Notes under the pieces: generated by a model | Databases searched by the model: none | Told to the model about the DNA's origin: nothing | Seen by the model: the letters and a program-made list of their open reading frames with translations, nothing else | Assembly: GCF_000001735.4 (NCBI RefSeq) | Contig: NC_003075.7 | Location: forward strand, 12,401,001-12,465,000 | Reading direction: 5' to 3' | Length of the DNA stretch: 64,000 nucleotides | Source: Arabidopsis thaliana | Taxonomy: Eukaryota > Streptophyta > Magnoliopsida > Brassicales > Brassicaceae | Made by a program: the position numbers and the translations under genes | Part shown: piece after piece, positions 61,142-64,000 of the stretch | Position numbering within the stretch: position 1 is the stretch's first letter | Layout of the letters: each line of letters starts with the position of its first letter

Positions 61142-64000
61142 ATGGAACCTCAGAGAAAACACTCGACAGCCCTCCACACGTGTCATCCCTGCCGGCGAAC
61201 CATTCCATACAGAATCTACGCCGTATTTCACACGTGTGGCATCATAGCTCTCATGTATCACCATGTACACTCAATTGTCAACGCAAACAACACTCTAATA
61301 ACATGTCTTCTTCTCCTCTCCGATATTGTTCTCGCCTTCATGTGGGCAACCACAACTTCCCTCCGGTTAAACCCGATTCATCGGACCGAGTACCCTGAAA
61401 AATATGCTGCTAAACCGGAGGACTTTCCAAAGCTGGACGTTTTTATATGCACGGCTGATCCGTACAAGGAGCCTCCGATGATGGTGGTTAACACCGCTTT
61501 ATCGGTGATGGCTTACGAGTATCCGTCTCATAAGATCTCAGTGTACGTATCGGACGATGGAGGATCTTCCTTGACTTTGTTTGCTCTTATGGAGGCTGCC
61601 AAGTTCTCTAAGCATTGGTTGCCCTTTTGCAAGAATAACAATGTTCAAGATCGCTCTCCTGAAGTTTATTTTTCTTCAAAGTCACATTCTTCGAGTGATG
61701 AAGCTGAAAATCTTAAGGTATGTATGTATTAGTTTCTTTGTTCCTAACTAATCCAAATTTTAGAAAAAACATTGTTTCAAAAAGATACATTTTTAAAGTT
61801 TTCTATGCGTTCTAAATTAGTTATGGATGATAAATTATAGATTTCAACAAAAATAATCAAATATTCTTGGTTTAGATTTATAGAAAGTTGAATCACAAAA
61901 AACTAAGCATTGGTTATCAAAATTTTAAATGTTTTTTTTAATATGTGGGAAAAAGTTTAAAATTAGACTAGTTATGATTTAGGAACATAGGGAGTATTTA
62001 TCAACTAGTCACTTTTTTCTTTCTATTTCTAAGTAAATATCATATAAAGAAAATGGTTTGGATTTATATGTTGATTACCATCAACTAATCACGTATAATT
62101 AGGTTTAATACATAGGTCAACAGAAATTTACACATAACAGATTAATAGTCACTGTTGTCCTTTAAAGCCTTACGACGTTCTTGTCGACAATCTTAATGGC
62201 GTTTTTGTCCTTTACGACCCCAAAAGTTTGTGGGAGACTGTGACATATACCCATGATATTTCCTATTCATTTATTGCAGTACAATCATGACACTTTAATG
62301 ATTTCTTCTCCTAAACGATAGGAGTATGTATTAGTTTTCTTAATGACAGCAGAGAAGTCTTTATTTGTTAGAAAGTTTGAAACACCCATGAGAAAAAGAT
62401 ATTTAATTGTGTGGTGGAACAGATGATGTACGAAGACATGAAGAGTAGAGTCGAACATGTGGTCGAGAGCGGAAAAGTTGAGACTGCGTTTATCGCATGC
62501 GATCAATTTAGTTGTGTGTTCGATCTGTGGACAGATAAATTCACTCGTCATGACCATCCTACCATTATTATGGTATGTAACTATTTTGTAATGCATGGTA
62601 AAAGTTTCGTCACAAATTAATGTTTCTAAAAACTCGTTTTTATCTATTAATTTGTGGTGAAGGTGCTACAACATAACGAAACAGAGATGATGCCAAACCT
62701 TATATATGTTTCAAGAGAAAAGAGTAAAGTTTCACCACATCATTTCAAAGCCGGTGCTCTTAATACTTTGGTATCAACTAATCCATATCTCGGTTAAACT
62801 GTCATTTCTATATTTGTAATATTTCGTTAACCACAACATGTATTTTCTTTGTAGTTACGTGTATCTGCCGTGATGACAAACTCACCAATCATTCTAACAC
62901 TAGATTGTGACATGTACTCAAACAATCCTACAACACCACTTCATGCTCTGTGCTATTTGTCAGACCCTAAAATCAATTTTGATTTAGGATTTGTGCAATT
63001 TCCTCAAAAATTTCAAGGAGTAAACAAAAATGATATTTATGCATCCGAGCTCAAACGCCCATTTGACATCAACACGGTTGGGTTTGATGGACTTATGGGA
63101 CCAGTTCATATGGGAACTGGGTGTTTCTTCAATCGACGGGCGTTTTATGGGCCTCCGACTACTTTGATTTTGCCTGAGATAGAAACATTTGGGCCAAATC
63201 GGATTGCCGATAAGCCCATTAAAGCCCAAGATATTTTGGCGTTGGCACACGATGTAGCAGGATGTAACTACGAGTGCAACACCAATTGGGGATCCAAGGT
63301 AAGATTAAAATGAACTTTAGCTTTCTTTTATGTATGTTGATTTTTTGGTTATGTTTACAGATTTTGTTTCTTTTACATCAACTAGTCTTCTCAAAATCCA
63401 TATTTATAAACATATTAACAAAATTTTTGTGTAATTAACATAAACACAAAACACACATAAAAATGAAAAAAATGAAAAAAAAGTATGTTTGCATTCACAT
63501 GTAAAACAATCGACTCTCCAATCTTGATTTCTGTGACATTGTTTTGTTATTACTTACTAGCCATTTGTCAAACTTTACAGATAGGTTTCAGATATGGGTC
63601 ATTAGTAGAAGACTACTTCACAGGATTTATGCTCCATTGTGAAGGATGGAGATCAATTTTTTGCAGCCCGACAAAAGCTGCATTTTATGGAGACTCCCCA
63701 AAATGCCTAACGGATGTAATAGGCCAACAAATCCGATGGTCCGTTGGACTTCTTGAAGTAGCTTTTTCAAGATACAATCCACTTACCTATGGAATCAAGC
63801 CATTGAGCCTATTAATGAGCTTAGGTTATTGCCACTATGCATTTTGGCCATTTTGGTGTATTCCTCTCGTTGTCTATGGAATTTTACCCCAAGTTGCCCT
63901 CATACATGGAGTTAGCGTCTTTCCCAAGGCATCGGATCCATGGTTTTGGCTTTACATTATCTTGTTTCTCGGTGGGTACGCGCAAGATCTATCAGACTTT
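61142..64000 (+). CDS. CSLG2: Cellulose-synthase-like protein G (CSLG2), 3' end outside window
   Basis: Exons 61142-61717, 62423-62572, 62663-62770 and 62855-63298, and a fifth from 63581 that runs off the window. Layout and splice phases match the upstream CSLG gene. Exon 1 is nearly identical at the protein level (MEPQRKHSTALHTCHPCRR, CGIIALMYHHVHS, VSDDGGSSLTLFALMEAAKF). Exon 4 has LDCDMYSNNPTTP. Exon 5 has SLVEDYFTGFMLHCEGW, again VED for TED, and GQQIRWSVGLLEV. Relative to its neighbour, exon 3 is 21 nt shorter, lacking seven acidic/Lys residues after the start of that exon. The C-terminal helices are cut at 64000. It is a tandem duplicate; I recall CSLG2, At4g24000. Confidence 0.93.

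Overview
The window is plant nuclear DNA. It is AT-rich, with GT-AG introns mostly of 75-450 nt, long intergenic AT-rich stretches and plant-only families (ARF9, CSLG, chloroplast NdhS, FtsHi1). Gene content and order match what I recall of Arabidopsis thaliana chromosome 4, about At4g23840 to At4g24000. That placement is recall; the exon models were read from the sequence, and every complete multi-exon model closes in frame.

Layout. 1-2190 (+): 3' part of a leucine-rich-repeat protein. 2720-7263 (-): long-chain acyl-CoA synthetase LACS4 in 19 exons, with a shared promoter region to a UBR-box/PHD protein at 8336-10336 (+). 10.3-18.5 kb: AT-rich spacers around a small MGNC protein (13409, +), a related intronless protein (14789, -), and a heavy-metal-associated (HMA) protein (16856-17667, +) whose N-terminal exons and CxxC motif appear only after splicing. 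18472-19240 (+): a 77-residue protein resembling KGD4/MRPS36. 19593-20345 (-): NdhS. 21883-23146 (+): PH-domain protein. 23505-25318 (+): NDPK4. 26055-28287 (+): UAP56-interacting mRNA export factor. 28599-28671 (+): tRNA-Ala(CGC). 30416-32666 (+): UDP-glucose 4-epimerase UGE2. 32976-33735 (-): a decayed SWEET transporter relic. 34115-34840: a hAT-like non-autonomous transposon with a target-site duplication. 35131-35694 (-): LEA_2 protein. 36108-40841 (+): FtsHi1. 41297-43330 (+): mid-SUN protein. 43720-44659 (+): SKIP8-like F-box protein. 44.7-50.6 kb: gene-poor AT-rich DNA. 50592-53737 (+): ARF9. 55548-59498 (+) and 61142 to the window end (+): two tandem CSLG genes, the second truncated by the window.

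There is no operon logic; neighbours are mostly unrelated housekeeping genes. Several (LACS4, NDPK4, the export factor, UGE2, the F-box gene) have, from recall, close paralogs grouped on the other arm of chromosome 4, which suggests an ancient segmental duplication. I saw no prokaryote-like or clearly new multi-gene system. The most useful observations are the hidden HMA exons, the KGD4-like micro-protein, the SWEET relic, the hAT element, an E2F site before the UBR/PHD gene, upstream ORFs, and the repeat and intron structure of the CSLG pair.
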